A stretch of 64,000 nucleotides of DNA from Drosophila pseudoobscura (Eukaryota; Arthropoda; Insecta; Diptera; Drosophilidae). Shown in pieces: positions 51,701 through 59,969 of the stretch. The notes beneath the pieces were generated by a model. The model saw only the letters and a list, made by a program, of their open reading frames with translations. It was not told where the DNA came from and did no database searches. The DNA is taken from the NCBI RefSeq assembly GCF_009870125.1, contig NC_046680.1:7936001-8000000 (forward strand), in the 5' to 3' direction. Numbering within the stretch: the first letter of the stretch is position 1; every line of letters begins with the position of its first letter. The position numbers and the translations under genes were made by a program.

Positions 51701-54700
51701 AGAGATTAATGTGAATCATAACATAATCATAATAAAGGTGTTATAGTTGGGGCTGTAGTTGTTTTTGGGGGGGTGTGTGCTGGTAATAGGCTTATGTCAG
51801 ATCTCCTCCGACCGGAGTACTGGCAGAGGAATTCTCTGCGGATTACAATGGTCTGCTCTTCAAGGTCTTATCTATGTTTCTTGGTCGAGATTACACGATG
51901 GTAACCAAGAGATATGAGGCGTTATCTCTTCTGTTTGACTTGCACTGTGTTGTAAGTGTTCTGTGGATCTACTTTGTAACCAAATATGTTCTTGTACTGC
52001 TCTCTGCTCTCTGCTCTGTTCTGGGATCCATCTTTAGATCTTTTTAGTCTGTGATGTCATCCGCTGATACACTTACGCGTACTTTCTGTCATATGCAAAT
52101 CTATGCTAATGCAACAGCTTGAAGCTGGAAGGAAGCCTTTGTCTTGGCCAAATTGGCAACAGAAACACACACATTTTCTTCATCTTACTTAACCGCGAAG
52201 GCGAACGGAAGTGATTAAGAAAGGCAGAGAGTGGCCCCTGTCTCCCTCTAACCATCTCTCTCGGCTGTCAAAGAAAGTGAAGAAGAAGTCGAAATGAGGG
52301 AGGAGGAGATGAATAGACGCTTATGCAAATGCTAACTAGTCCGATGAAAGAGCCACTAGAGATACATCTGCCTCTGCTGTTACACAGATACATCTGCAGC
52401 CACAGCAGCAGCAGCAGCAGCAGCATAAGCGTCAGATCTGCCACAGCTGTTTTGTCTAGCTGTGAGCGGTCTGTGATGTAAGCCAGTCCAAAATGTTGCC
52501 GCTTCACGAAAAGCTCTTTCTCCACTCCACTCCATTCCGGCCGACCGACCGACCGACTGCTCTTAATTTATGCAAATGCGACAACATTTCTTCGACGGCT
52601 TTCTTCAGATGCAAAACACTTTATATCGCATACTACACCCCAAAACATACCCATGTATATGTATATACATATATGTAATATGCAGTAATAACAATAAAGT
52701 TTTTGGCAATAGACCGTTTTGGCGTCAACACGCTTTCAACCAAAGCTGGGGGTGGCCAAGCCGAACCACAAAAAAAAACCAAAAACCCCGCGAAAATCTG
52801 CACAAAATCTTTACAAAATTCAGCGAGAGTGAAAAAAATAAACGCCTAACCACCTCACAAATTAGTTTAGCACTTTTGAAAGTTGTCAGAGAGCGATAGA
52901 CGGACGGAGGAGGAGGGATGTGATCGCAGGGAAGCGGACGTACGGACATACCCGTCATACGCCTTGCACACTAAAATGAGGGCCCGGGCCCGGACCGACT
53001 CCGACTTTGTCTGGAGTGAAACATAAAACTCTTTATAATTGCACTGTAAACATTTCACTTTCGTTTTTATTTCGCCTTTTTTGGGCTTTGTCTTGGAAAT
53101 CATTTACTTTACACAAAATGTCGTCTCCGCGCGTCGTGCACAGAATAATTTCTGTGGCGGCTGTCTCTCTCTCTCTCGCTCTGTCTCCGCGCTTTCCCCA
53201 TCAGTCGACGATATGTGGGTGCCTGAAAGATAAAAGATTGTTTGTGCATATCGTGAAACGAGAGAGGTAGACTCTGAGCGGCTCTGAGGATTCAATTAGC
53301 ATCTGTCCAGATTATGGGCCCCGCATTTGCATTAATGAGGCGTGTGTCTTGTTTCTTTTGGCTAAGGAGACAACTGCCAAATCGTGGCAGCTACTGTCGA
53401 TGACCCCCACGAATGACCCCCGGCTGCTGCTTGGGGCTGCTTGGGGACGCTGACATTTCCTCCGTTCCTACCCAGGCATTGCAACACACAAAAGTTACAC
53501 CCAACTAATGCTTGCAACTAATGATATCAATTTCGCTTCGATTCCTTGCAGATCGAATTCCAAGGCCAAGTATCTGCCGCGCCAGAGCCTGGAGAAGCTG
53601 AACAACACGGACCCGGACCATGGCATCTACAAGCGCACGCTCACCTCCAACGAGGACCTGGTGGCCCACCCGAAGCCCACCTATGGGGTGAGCGGTAAGC
53701 TGCCCAACAATCTGCCAGATGTCCTGCCACTGGGCGTGAAGCTGCAGCAGCAGCCGGCGAAGCCACAGCCCGGCTCTCCGAACGGAGAGGGTAACGTGAC
53801 TCTGCGCTACGGCTCCAACAATAACCTCGCAACGAAATCACCCACGAATGCCACACCTCCCTACACCATGATCTATGGCCAGGCGATGGCGGGTGGCGGG
53901 CAGCGATACTCCACGCCGCCACTGGGACACGGATACGGAAAGGCGACGCCCCAGCACTACACGAGATCTCAGTCGTACGACGTGAAGCAGACCTCCGTCC
54001 TGCCCGCACAGAAACAGCTCATGTCCCAGTCACATGTGGACCTGAAGCAAGCCGTCCATGACCTCGAGACGACGCTGGAGGAAGTGATCCTGCCACCGCC
54101 AACGCCGACGCCCACCGAGACACCGACGCCAACACCGCCGCGCCTCTCGCCGGCCACATCCAACTCGGACTGCAGCCTGAGCTCGCACAACAGTTCGCTG
54201 GAGTGCAGCATTATTCCTAACACGAATGCGAACACGGTTCCTAATCCCGAGGCGCACATCTTCCGCGCCGAGGTGATCAGCACCACTCTGACAACGAGCG
54301 CACCTCCCAAGCCCGTGATGAACCGCCAGGACTCTCTGAGAGAGAACATCGAGAAGATCACCCAGCTGCAGTCGCAGCTAATGTCAGCGCATCTGTACGA
54401 CTCCGGCTTGCTTGGTGGCTACACCAGCACCAAGTTGGCAAACACCAGTCCCAGTCCCAGCACAGAGCTCCATCAACAGTCGCTGCAGCCGCCGCCGAGT
54501 CCGCCCAGTCCACCGCCCGTCGAGGAAGACCCAATCGAAGCGCAAGGAGTGGCAAACGAAGGACTGCAGCTTATGCAACGCAGCGAACTCGTGCTGATGG
54601 TCAATGTCAAGCCCACCACCATGGACATGGGCTGCCAAACGGATGAGATGGCGAACCGGGACACCGATCTGGTGGCGGGACGGGAGGAGCAACAGACGCG

Positions 54701-55678
54701 GACCACACTGCAGCCGCGCCAGCGTCAGGCCGTTGAGCTAGACTACGAGAACCTGAGCAGTGAGCTCCTGCAGCTGCTGGCGCCCAACGACAAGCTCGTC
54801 GACATCCTCACACCAAAGAGCTGCAGGCCCACCTCCCACTACGTAAGTAATCTGTACAATCCGAATGTGCCACTGCGTCTGACCAAGAGGGACGTTGGCA
54901 CATCCACCCTGATGAGAATGAAGGCGGCGGCGGCTCCGACAGAGGCCACCAAGGTGGTCAGTGTTGAGCTGCAGCTCGGCGATGCGAGTGGCGACGGAGC
55001 GAATGTCATCAAACAGAAGCTGGTGAGTACCCTCTGAAACTTCTATCAGGTATTTTTTACTAATTTATCCATTGACTCGCCTCTAGGATGAGCTGATCAA
55101 ACGGTTGAAACAAAAAATTGGTGCCCTCAAGCATGAGCAGCAAACCATTGGCGAGGAGTGCTCGATGAACGACAAACTGGGTCAGGATCTTTTTGCCAAG
55201 CTGGCGGAGAGTGTTCGCCCCAGCCAGGCATCCAAGTTCCGGACCTACATCGACGATGTGGGTCACATCACGAGTCTGCTGCTTTCCCTGTCCGAACGTC
55301 TGGCCCATACCGAGTGCAGCCTAGAATCACGTCAGCAGGATAAGGTGGGTACCATCATGGCAATCTTCATGTAAACATTTTCTAATGTATGCTTTTCACA
55401 TCTCCAATCCCCAGAGCGTGCTGGAATCCAAGCGGACGCGTCTGTACGAGCAGCTGGAGGAGGCGCAGCGCCTCAAGTCGGACATCGATCGACGCGGTAC
55501 CAGCATTGCTGGCCTCCTGGGCAAACATCTCAGCGCAGATCTGTGCGCAGACTACGATTACTTTATCAATATGAAGGTCAAGCTGATTGCCGACGCACGC
55601 GACCTGGCCGACAGGATCAAAGGCGGCGAGGAGCAGCTGGGCGCCCTCACCGATGCGCTAGTCCAAAGCGATTGCTAA
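18729..55678 (+). CDS. Shroom: Shroom, long isoform (apical constriction regulator)
   Basis: Nine coding exons with consistent phases: 18729-19040, 28899-29152, 29666-30081, 30710-31484, 31546-32551, 32633-32829, 53552-55022, 55087-55344 and 55415-55678, totalling 4953 nt or 1650 aa. Visible order: a Ser-rich N-terminus (1-104), a His/Gln-rich block (about 105-130), a His-Ser repeat block (about 235-285), Pro-rich repeats (about 700-910, with LPPPP-type sites), a conserved acidic/Leu segment (about 1380-1440), and a C-terminal ASD2 (about 1478-1649). ASD2 begins DELIKRLKQKIGAL and contains KFRTYIDDVGHITSLLLSLSERL and the final helix KVKLIADARDLADRIKGGEEQLG. Known role: ASD2 binds Rho-kinase and recruits it to apical junctions, driving myosin-dependent constriction. 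As in other flies, no PDZ domain is seen. The 20.7 kb sixth intron contains an alternative first exon. The start at 18729 is the first ATG after a likely UTR; upstream coding exons cannot be excluded. Confidence 0.92.
19047..19071. repeat. (CT)n microsatellite beside a splice donor
   Basis: Twelve CT units beginning six bases after the Shroom exon 1 donor. A pyrimidine tract this close to the donor could influence splice-site use. Confidence 0.9.
20136..20198. promoter_or_regulatory. Group of three ATCGAT sites
   Basis: Sites at 20136 (in a TATCGATA), 20182 and 20193, inside Shroom intron 1. Same motif as the intron 3 cluster. Confidence 0.3.
20740..20759. repeat. (GAT)n microsatellite
   Basis: Six GAT units, intronic. 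Confidence 0.9.
21541..21604. repeat. AGTGAAT/AGTGGAT tandem array
   Basis: About nine imperfect 7-bp units (ATAGTGA, ATAGTGG, ATACTGA variants), intronic. Confidence 0.85.
23372..23407 (+). repeat. G-rich block with quadruplex potential
   Basis: Five runs of 3 to 9 G within 36 bases, separated by short loops, in Shroom intron 1. Confidence 0.6.
24069..24104. repeat. Nine-bp tandem repeat (CTGTACYGC)
   Basis: Four copies, the last one imperfect; intronic. Confidence 0.85.
25311..25405. repeat. Degenerate GAGACT/GAAGYT hexamer array
   Basis: About fifteen imperfect hexamers mixing TTGAGAC, TGAAG and TGAGGC units over 95 bases. Confidence 0.8.
27005..27034. repeat. (TGAC)n tetramer microsatellite
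   Basis: Seven copies of TGAC preceded by TGTC units; the same motif as the 8.65 kb array. Confidence 0.9.
28624..28674 (+). repeat. GGGGCAGCA minisatellite with quadruplex potential
   Basis: Six runs of 4-5 G, the last four separated by CAGCA or similar loops. It sits about 225 bp before the second long-form coding exon of Shroom. Confidence 0.75.
29153..29665 (+). other. Shroom intron 2
   Basis: GT at 29153 and CAG at 29663-29665; phase 2 (AA|A, Lys). Nothing else is recognised in it. Confidence 0.85.
30082..30709 (+). other. Shroom intron 3, holding an ATCGAT cluster
   Basis: GT at 30082 and CAG at 30707-30709; phase 1. Five ATCGAT palindromes fall between 30149 and 30291, then an AT-rich stretch. 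No coding sequence is seen. Confidence 0.85.
30149..30291. promoter_or_regulatory. Cluster of five ATCGAT sites
   Basis: Sites at 30149, 30161, 30231, 30269 and 30286. ATCGAT resembles Cut/onecut-class sites and contains the CGAT core of DREF and BEAF-32 sites. Density is far above the random rate of one per 4 kb. Function is not shown. Confidence 0.35.
33371..33401. repeat. CCAGTCCACA decamer tandem repeat
   Basis: Three perfect copies plus a partial one. Confidence 0.9.
33996..34017. repeat. (GGCT)n tetramer repeat
   Basis: Five copies of GGCT. Confidence 0.9.
36070..36617 (+). promoter_or_regulatory. Shroom: Probable promoter/5' UTR of the short Shroom isoform
   Basis: An initiator-like CCATCAGTGC at 36062-36071 precedes about 550 bases leading without an obvious intron to the ATG at 36618. 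Much of it is A-rich (36160-36450), as fly 5' UTRs often are. The start site is a guess from one motif. Confidence 0.35.
36618..55678 (+). CDS. Shroom: Shroom, predicted short isoform from an internal first exon
   Basis: A 38-nt coding exon (36618-36655, MKMVFGGKFRIR plus AG) has two adjacent ATGs. The second is in a strong fly context (GAAAATGG). It ends at a donor, AG|gtaaac. Its phase leaves two bases, exactly what the acceptor at 53552 needs (AG+A = Arg, then SNSKAKYLP). Joined to 53552-55022, 55087-55344 and 55415-55678 it gives 2031 nt, 676 aa. This form would lack the Ser/His/Pro-rich N-terminal half but keep the whole ASD2. The sequence before it (about 36070-36617) is UTR-like, with an initiator match CATCAGTG at 36064. 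D. melanogaster is known to make long and short Shroom forms with different junctional or apical localisation, which fits. That this particular exon is used is inference. Confidence 0.6.
42450..42499. repeat. TGGTCGTT-type tandem repeat
   Basis: Five to six imperfect copies of (T)GGTCGTT(C/T). Confidence 0.8.
47057..47095 (+). repeat. TCTGGG repeat with quadruplex potential
   Basis: Seven runs of 3-4 G with loops of 2-3 bases, intronic. Confidence 0.7.
47753..47806. repeat. GGATCGGGTC/GGATC tandem repeat
   Basis: Alternating GGATC and GGGTC pentamers, about ten in a row. Confidence 0.85.
49565..49587 (+). repeat. (GGGGCT)n with quadruplex potential
   Basis: Four G runs separated by CT dinucleotides, preceded by GCTGGT units. 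Confidence 0.75.
50573..50596. repeat. (CTC)n trinucleotide microsatellite
   Basis: Seven to eight CTC units. Confidence 0.9.
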
Positions 55679-56602
55679 GTTGCCCCGACTGCCGGCCAAT
55701 TTTCCCAGCTGTCAACTCTAAGTTGAGAGCCGTTCGAGAGAATTATCCAGCCGTCCGCAATATGTATTAGTTTAAAACGATGTGCTTAATTTCAACACCC
55801 ACACTATATAGTAATGTATAATTGTATGTTCATTTGTGATTTTCAACTAGCTTGTAGGTTAATTATTCTATGTATCGGCCGCCTAAGCGTAAGCATTTTT
55901 TACATAATTATCAAAGCAAAGATAAACATTATGCATTAATAAAATTATAAAAACTACAACGAATTTTCCTTGGAGGAGAGAAACAACGTTACCAAATTGT
56001 CTGGCCTAAAAATATTATTTTAGCAGCAAATTGGCACTGCACCTGTATGAGATTACTCGACACACACTAAGCCGAGCTTGAATATCGAATTCGACACCAA
56101 TTTTAAAACCTTCTTTAATGGTTTCGGCTAGCCTTTGCTGCATACAAAATGAATTTGTATATTATTTTATTAATCAAAACAATATCTCCAGCGTTCATTT
56201 TCACTTAAAATATTTTTTTATTTACAGCTGCAGTCAAAAGATTAATTATTTATTGTTTTGTTAATTTTACTTTGCGGGCAACGTTATTTTGAATTCCATT
56301 TTGTACTGACCGGGCACACTATCGCCAAAAGCAGCTATATCGGCTATATCGATAGAAAATCATATTGCACCTAGTGGTGGGAGTTAGTTAGATAGAAATC
56401 ATTTTATTATATTTTTGTTCACGTTTAAACCTAATTTTATATACATTCCCTTAAAGAGTATCCATTCCCTTAAAGTGAGCCAATCTATCAATTGGATAAA
56501 ACGATTTTTTAGCGTTGATGGTCCTTGCTAGTTAATAATTTAAGACCGTAAAATATGTAAAATATTTAACGTATATTTCAGTATTAATCTGAGGGTCAGA
56601 CC
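55679..56602. other. Shroom 3' UTR and AT-rich spacer before the transposon
   Basis: To about 55965 this is the 3' UTR. Beyond it is AT-rich DNA with no coding potential. It contains a DRE palindrome TATCGATA (56346-56353) near a Motif-1-like GGGCACACTATCG (56311-56323), a duplicated CATTCCCTTAAAG (56444 and 56463), and a diverged copy of the repeat that also lies on the far side of the transposon. Confidence 0.6.
55938..55943 (+). promoter_or_regulatory. Shroom: Shroom poly(A) signal
   Basis: AATAAA about 260 nt past the Shroom stop. It is the first canonical plus-strand hexamer after the stop and gives a short 3' UTR. Confidence 0.65.
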
Positions 56603-57579
56603 GTAAAATCACTAACCATACAGTATATAGATGTGCCAGTTCATACAACGAAATTGTCACACACCGACTTGCGCTATCCGTACCCCAGAGTGACGTCATC
56701 ATGAGAGATAGAGCGCAGAGAGAACATCTTTGCATGTGTTAGTACACACGCAATATGTTTCGACAAAAATATGTGATTGTATGTTTTTTCAGATTTTTTG
56801 AACTCTTTCAGGTCTGGTTCTGTTTTGCCACCAGCATGTTTTAGTGTATGGGTGCACATGCATTCTCACGTACTTTGCGTGTGTGTGTTTACTATTGCTG
56901 GCCGCTAGAACTGAAATTTGAGTTTGGTTCTTGTTTCGGGTCTTTTGATGGACTGACCTACCGCCACAAAATAAATGAAGAATGGGCAGGGGGTGGGGGT
57001 ATGGTACACTAGGGCGCGGGAAACAAAATAAAAGCTGTTATTTGTTTCATTTATACCACAAAATATAAAATATTACAATAATATAATTACACATTTATTT
57101 CCTTATTTTAAAACGGTTGATTATAAATTATACAAATTATGCAAACGCCGTCGGTTCTCGACTTTTTTGTTTATTATAACTAAAACAACGATGTATCTAA
57201 ATATACAATATAAGAAAATATATATACATATATGTATACTTAAATAAATATGCCTAAATATAAATGGAATGGGTTTTACATATATTTCAAATCAATTGTC
57301 AATCGCGCGCTTTCCGACGGGAATCTGCAAAGCAAAAATTTAGATGCGATGCCGGTCGCACCTTGAATACTCTCATAATACCTATAAATTTTCGAATTCA
57401 ATTATAAAATATCTTATGTACATATGTACATAAATATTAAAGTTTATTACATTCGTATATTGCATGAGGGTTTTCAAAATTACTGCTGCCCGGTCAGCGT
57501 CGAGTCGGTGTGTCTCGAGAGAAAGAATACAAAAACAAAATATGAATCGTCTGCGTGCCGAAACCGTAGGGCAGCTTGG

Positions 57580-57713
57580 TCGCTGATGTCTTTGGCGCGG
57601 CACAGTGGGACTCAGCCGAAATAGTAAAAAAATTGTATGAGTGCTTTAGATAAATTCTAATAGAGAATTTTCCAATCGAATTTTCCCACTGTGCCGCTCC
57701 AAAGACATCGGCG
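57580..57713. repeat. Nested inverted repeat inside the transposon core
   Basis: Segments 57580-57610 and 57684-57713 pair as inverted copies (shared core GCGGCACAGTGGGA and GATGTCTTTGG) around a 73-base AT-rich spacer. Confidence 0.75.
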
Positions 57714-57986
57714 ATCCGCGACCACCGCTTCGACGGTGCTGAGGCTCGAGAGTCCAGAATTGCCGAACAGACGAAACCGATGGGCAGCGGGGTCGCGGTA
57801 GAGACAAAGTACAGGCGAAAAGGGAATTGAAACCCCGCGCGCTCCATCGTGCCTTTTGGGTTCTAATGTTAGGACCCGCCATAGAACAGCTTTTTGGTCG
57901 TTCATGCAACATCTTGGTATTGTATAGTCTTTGATATAAACAAAACGTCGAGAACCGACGGCGTTTGCATAATTTGTATAATTTAT

Positions 57987-58118
57987 AATCAACCTGCTTA
58001 AGATAAGGAAATAAATGTGCAATTATATTATTGTATATAGTCGAGAATAAATAATCAACCTGTTTAAAATAAGGAAATAAATGTATAATTATATTATTGT
58101 AATATTTTATATTTTGTG
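57987..58118. repeat. Tandem duplication of 66 bp in the right transposon arm
   Basis: AATCAACCTG begins at 57988 and again at 58054, with the following TTAA..AAGGAAATAAATG and ATTATATTATTGTA repeated too. The left arm has one copy, which explains why the right arm is about 65 bp longer. Confidence 0.75.
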
Positions 58119-58721
58119 GTATAAATGAAACAAATAACAGCTTTTATTTTGTTTCCCGCGCCCTAGTGTACCATACCCCCACCCCCTGCCCATTCTTCAT
58201 TTATTTTGTGGCGGTAGGTCAGTCCATCAAAAGACCCGAAACAAGAACCAAACTCAAATTTCAGTTCTAGCGGCCAGCAATAGTAAACACACACACGCAA
58301 AGTACGTGAGAATGCATGTGCACCCATACACTAAAACATGCTGGTGGCAAAATAGAACCAGACCTGAAAGAGTTCAAAAAATCTGAAAAAACATACAATC
58401 ACATATTTTTGTCGAAACATATTGCGTGTGTACTAACACATGCAAAGATGTTCTCTCTGCGCTCTATCTCTCATGATGACGTCACTCTGGGGTACGGATA
58501 GCGCAAGTCGGTGTGTGACAATTTCGTTGTATGAACTGGCACATCTATATACTGTATGGTTAGTGGTAAAATGTATAGAAACTTTCCGGTAATGCTTTTG
58601 ATATCTACATACAAATGTAGTTAATATGTACAAATGTGTAGTTGCCTTGTACAAATGATTCGACCTATTTTGTTGAATCCTGATTTTACAAATATTCCAA
58701 TAAAGATAAGAACTTAAAGTT

Positions 58722-58831
58722 AGCCAGTCCTGTAGAAAATTGATTCATTAATCGGATACAATTATGTGTTCAGGTATGAAGATCCAAGCTAGCAAGTAAT
58801 ATCAAATAGAATATCAAAATCGAGGAATATG
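58722..58831 (+). repeat. Diverged 110-bp direct repeat, copy A
   Basis: From AGCCAGTC to GAATATG. Shares ATTGATTCATTAAT, GGATA and the AATATG end with copy B, 177 bp downstream. Confidence 0.7.
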
Positions 58832-58898
58832 GTTGCTTGAAGGATTAATACTCCATAGCAATAGACTTAGCAGGAAACCAAGTCAAGTATTTAAATTA

Positions 58899-59008
58899 AG
58901 CCAGTCAAGTAGGAAATTGATTCATTAATGGGATAAAATAATGTGGGCAGGGTTGAGGATTCTATCTAGTTATTAATATTCGACGGAATAGCAAAAACGA
59001 GCAATATG
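58899..59008 (+). repeat. Diverged 110-bp direct repeat, copy B
   Basis: Same length and order as copy A, with roughly 70-75 percent identity by eye. A more degraded copy lies at about 56471-56547 on the other side of the transposon. Confidence 0.7.
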
Positions 59009-59040
59009 TATGATGGAGCTGGATAGTTCGTCTGTATATT

Positions 59041-59110
59041 TACGGTATATTTTTTAAGTGAGATGGTATATTTTGGAATATTTTTGAGAGCTGGTCGCAC
59101 TGGCGGTCAA
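59041..59110 (+). promoter_or_regulatory. PRKRIP1 core promoter (Motif 1 and Motif 6-like elements)
   Basis: TGGTCGCACTG at 59092-59102 differs by one base from fly core-promoter Motif 1 (YGGTCACACTR). Two GGTATATTTT sequences (59044 and 59065) resemble Motif 6. This TATA-less combination is typical of housekeeping genes, and the ATG lies only about 45 bases downstream. Confidence 0.6.
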
Positions 59111-59145
59111 GTCTGAAAAAAAAAAACAATTTTTGTCAACAAAGC

Positions 59146-59913
59146 ATGTCGCTTATTAAAAATTTAGTAAAAGAAACGGAGAACAAGCCGAAGAAGAAAA
59201 AGAAAGATGCTGGATCCGGGGACAGCGATTCTGATGGCAAGGGAGGGCCACTGCGACCATTTGTCAAAACGGCCACCGATCTGCAGAGGCTAAAATTAGA
59301 AAAACTGATGAAGCATCCTGTGAGTGCAACAAAATTGATTCAGTAAACGTACTAACCATAAGTTTTTAATTCCCAGGAGAAGCCAGTAATCATACCAGAG
59401 GCACGTCGCGAACGGGACTACAATGCGTCGGTGCCAACATTTGTGCGAAACGTAATGGGCAGCAGTGCTGGAGCTGGATCCGGGGAGTTCCATGTTTATC
59501 GACATTTACGTAGGAAGGAATATGCCCGCCAGAAAAATATACAGCATCAAAGCGCTCGCGAGGCTGCAGACGACGCATTCCAACAGAAAATAGATGACAA
59601 CCGACGATTGGCAGAGGAGCGTACAGCCAAAAAAAGAGCAAAGAGGCTCAAGAAGAAACAGCGCGCAAAAAAGCCACGAGAACAAAAGATGGACGTAGTA
59701 AAACCGGAATCGGAGTCAAGTGGAAGTGCGTCGGAAGATGAAAATGTTGAGCAGAAGCCAGATACTGTAGATCCAAAGCCTGAGAGCCCAGATTCGCAGA
59801 AAGAGACGGCAGTTCCAAATCCGGCAGATCCAAAGTCAGAAATCAACGGTCCTGAACCACTAGAGACATCGGATCTCTTTGATGCTTCTGCCCCTGCGAA
59901 AAACGAAACCTGA
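59146..59913 (+). CDS. PRKRIP1: PRKRIP1-family (DUF1168) spliceosome-associated protein
   Basis: Exons 59146-59319 and 59377-59913 flank a 57-nt intron with a perfect TACTAAC branch site (59350-59356); 236 aa in all. The protein is highly charged and lacks membrane segments. Family features in order: Lys-rich N-terminus, RPFVKTATDLQRLKLEKLMKHP, then the conserved IIPEARRERDYNASVPTFVRNVMGSSAGAGSGEFHVYR-type block (residues about 63-102). A long basic helix follows, rich in Arg, Lys and Ala (about 105-175), then an acidic Pro/Glu/Ser tail. Human PRKRIP1 is a nuclear, double-stranded-RNA-binding protein of the catalytic spliceosome that contacts the U2 snRNP. A splicing role is therefore expected. 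The tail (about 180-236) is poorly conserved and repeats Asp-Pro-Lys motifs. Convergent with Lis-1. Confidence 0.92.
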
Positions 59914-59963
59914 TTAGATATCTCCAATCTAAGAACTTCTGTGCGAAGAAATACATGTAGTTT

Positions 59964-59969
59964 ATTAAA
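59964..59969 (+). promoter_or_regulatory. Candidate poly(A) signal of the PRKRIP1 gene
   Basis: ATTAAA 50 nt after the stop, the first hexamer variant in the 3' flank. Confidence 0.45.

Larger units (their letters stand above)
32830..53551 (+). other. Shroom intron 6 (20.7 kb) with an internal alternative promoter region
   Basis: Donor GG|gtgagt at 32830; acceptor CCTTGCAG ending at 53551. Apart from the short-isoform first exon (36618-36655), no exon is firmly supported. It contains a CCAGTCCACA array (33371-33401), GGCT repeats (33996-34017), TGGTCGTT repeats (42450-42499), GGATCGGGTC repeats (47753-47806), G-quadruplex motifs (47057-47095, 49565-49587), CTC repeats (50573-50596) and an AT-rich stretch (about 44750-45200). 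An 88-codon open frame at 40453-40719 is treated as a finding. No nested gene with recognisable homology and no RNA gene was found. Confidence 0.8.
56603..58572. mobile_element. Foldback-like DNA transposon with long inverted arms (Galileo-type, non-autonomous)
   Basis: The left arm 56610-57174 and right arm 57936-58565 are inverted copies that are nearly identical over their outer half. One substitution is visible at a TCTG/TCTA position; further differences appear toward the core. The element starts CACTAACC and ends GGTTAGTG. It is bracketed by the direct repeat GTAAAAT at 56603-56609 and 58566-58572, a 7-bp target duplication. The about 760-bp core has no transposase and no long reading frame, so the copy is non-autonomous. 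Very long inverted arms, a CACT terminus and 7-bp duplications are features of Galileo, the P-superfamily foldback element of Drosophila. The family assignment is inference; a Mutator-like or other long-TIR element is the alternative. The two small mirrored reading frames are just the arms. Confidence 0.8.

Noticed and set aside
56674..58501. Two nearly identical 61-codon frames in mirror orientation
   Set aside because: They are the two inverted arms of the transposon, not duplicated genes; the arms diverge by a base or two.
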